A stretch of DNA of 5,523 nt from URHD0088 sp041488295 (GTDB taxonomy: Bacteria > Pseudomonadota > Alphaproteobacteria > ATCC43930 > CGMCC-115725). Position numbers and translations under genes: made by a program. The DNA lies in NCBI GenBank assembly GCA_041488295.1, contig JBGPOZ010000263.1, forward strand, positions 1 to 5,523, given 5' to 3'. The notes below the pieces were generated by a model. The model made no database searches. It was not told where the DNA came from and was given only the letters and a program-made list of their open reading frames with translations. Positions 4,631 to 5,523 of the stretch are shown in pieces; position 1 is the stretch's first letter, and each line of letters begins with the position of its first letter.

Positions 4631-5523
4631 GTGCTGATCGAGGTGAAGACAAAGAAGAGCGCGGTCTCGTTCGCCGCCCAGCCGCAGGAGTCGCTGCTCT
4701 ATGCGGGGCTGCGCGCCGGCATGGCGCTCCCCTATGAATGCGCGACCGGCACTTGCGGGACGTGCAAGGCACGGCGGGTCTCGGGCGTCCTCATCAACGA
4801 TTGGAACGAGGCACCGGGACGCCAGTACCTCAAAGCCGAGCGCGACGAAGTGCTGATGTGCCAGACGCGGGCGCTCAGCGACTGCGCATTCGAGGTCCCC
4901 GGAAACAGCGATCTTGGGATCGCACCGCAACCGCGTCCAGCGTTCGGCGCCGCTATCATCGAGCGGATCGAGCCTTTGACCGCCGATGTCGTCTCGGCCC
5001 ATCTGCGCCTCGATGCGCCGGTCGAGTTCGAGGCCGGGCAATTCGCCCTCCTGCGCGCCCCCGGGGTCGATGGATTTCGCGCCTATTCCATGGTCAATCA
5101 CGCGCGCCCGACCGAACGCGTCGAATTCGTCGTCAAACGGAAACCGGACGGTCGCTTCACGCGATGGCTGTTTTCCGCGGCACGGCCGGGCGAACGGCTC
5201 GAATGGTTCGGCCCGCTCGGCAAGGCGATCTTCCAGCCGCAGGAGCAGCGGCCGATCGTCTGCGTTGCCGGCGGCTCGGGCATCGCCTCGATCGTTTCGA
5301 TCCTCGAGGCGGGCTGCGCCGCGCGGCATTTCGACGCCTTCGAGGGCGCGGTCTTCTTCGGCGTGCGCACCAAGGACGATGTCTTCTATCTCGACCGGCT
5401 CAGCCGCTTTGTCGCGCGTTCTCCCGGCAATTTGAAGATCGCCATCGTCTTGTCGCATGACCAGCCGAGCGATGAATTGCGCCGCGCCTTCCCGCTCCTC
5501 GCCTTCGAGACCGGCTTCCCGCA
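4631..5523 (+). CDS. Ferredoxin/FAD/NAD oxygenase reductase, 3' end cut by the window
   Basis: Only the first 297 residues are present and the frame is open to the window edge; related reductases (BenC/AntC/XylZ type) are about 340 residues. These proteins take electrons from NAD(P)H through FAD and a [2Fe-2S] cluster to a partner oxygenase. The N-terminal plant-type ferredoxin domain has C37, C42, C45 and C77 in the CX4CX2CX31C pattern. The FAD domain follows, with GQFALLR (136-142), the flavin-binding RAYS (150-153) and FVVKRKPDGRF (166-176). The NAD domain begins at PIVCVAGGSGIAS (208-220) and includes FFGVRTKDDVFYLDRL; its C-terminal motif lies beyond the window. The pyridine-nucleotide loop reads GGSGIAS where GGSGIAP is usual. 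A GTG start with GAGG upstream is used. It diverges from the aldolase gene, and its oxygenase partner, if linked, must lie downstream. The benzoate, anthranilate or another oxygenase system cannot be told apart here. Confidence 0.88.
   Translation, partial: MLIEVKTKKSAVSFAAQPQESLLYAGLRAGMALPYECATGTCGTCKARRVSGVLINDWNEAPGRQYLKAERDEVLMCQTRALSDCAFEVPGNSDLGIAPQPRPAFGAAIIERIEPLTADVVSAHLRLDAPVEFEAGQFALLRAPGVDGFRAYSMVNHARPTERVEFVVKRKPDGRFTRWLFSAARPGERLEWFGPLGKAIFQPQEQRPIVCVAGGSGIASIVSILEAGCAARHFDAFEGAVFFGVRTKDDVFYLDRLSRFVARSPGNLKIAIVLSHDQPSDELRRAFPLLAFETGFP

Noticed and set aside
3414..4637. A 407-codon plus-strand frame opposite the threonine aldolase, longer than the aldolase itself
   Set aside because: The product is Arg/Asp/Glu-rich without recognisable motifs, while the minus strand gives a complete aldolase with K201 and all PLP residues.
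4514..5458. A 314-codon minus-strand frame opposite the oxygenase reductase
   Set aside because: The plus-strand frame has the CX4CX2CX31C ferredoxin pattern and the FAD and NAD motifs; the minus-strand product is a charged shadow.

Overview
The window is a GC-rich, densely coded stretch that looks like an alphaproteobacterial chromosome, probably Hyphomicrobiales (Rhizobiales) or a related order. That placement rests on the strong G/C bias at third codon positions, the protein flavour, and a CCTCCCCCGC-AA-GCGGGGGAGG intergenic repeat at the left edge of a kind familiar from that group. It is an inference, not a database result. Five protein-coding genes account for almost all of the sequence. 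There are no RNA genes, CRISPR arrays, transposases or prophage genes.

Layout: positions 1-60 hold a G-rich hairpin/direct-repeat element. Two rightward genes follow: an aryl-CoA ligase of the benzoate/2-aminobenzoate-CoA ligase type (92-1777) and a D-2-hydroxyacid dehydrogenase of the glyoxylate/hydroxypyruvate reductase type (1836-2777). A UUCG-capped hairpin sits just after the dehydrogenase. A 154-residue protein of unknown function (2895-3359) comes next and converges, across only 15 bp, on a leftward PLP-dependent low-specificity L-threonine aldolase (4412-3375). A 218-bp divergent intergenic region then separates the aldolase from a rightward ferredoxin/FAD/NAD oxygenase reductase that starts with GTG at 4631 and runs off the right edge.

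The ligase activates an aromatic carboxylate as its CoA thioester. The last gene is an electron-transfer component of the kind that feeds Rieske ring-hydroxylating dioxygenases or related oxygenases. Together they hint at an aromatic or small-acid catabolic neighbourhood, but no oxygenase or ring-cleavage enzyme lies inside the window, so the pathway is not shown. The dehydrogenase and threonine aldolase are general 2-oxoacid/glycine-acetaldehyde enzymes.

I see no clear evidence of a novel multi-gene system. The points most worth a second look are the tandem G-quadruplex-capable repeat ahead of the ligase, a GNRA hairpin that contains the dehydrogenase ribosome-binding site, a repeated decamer in the divergent promoter region, and the unknown 154-aa protein, whose C-terminal tail resembles CheY-docking peptides.
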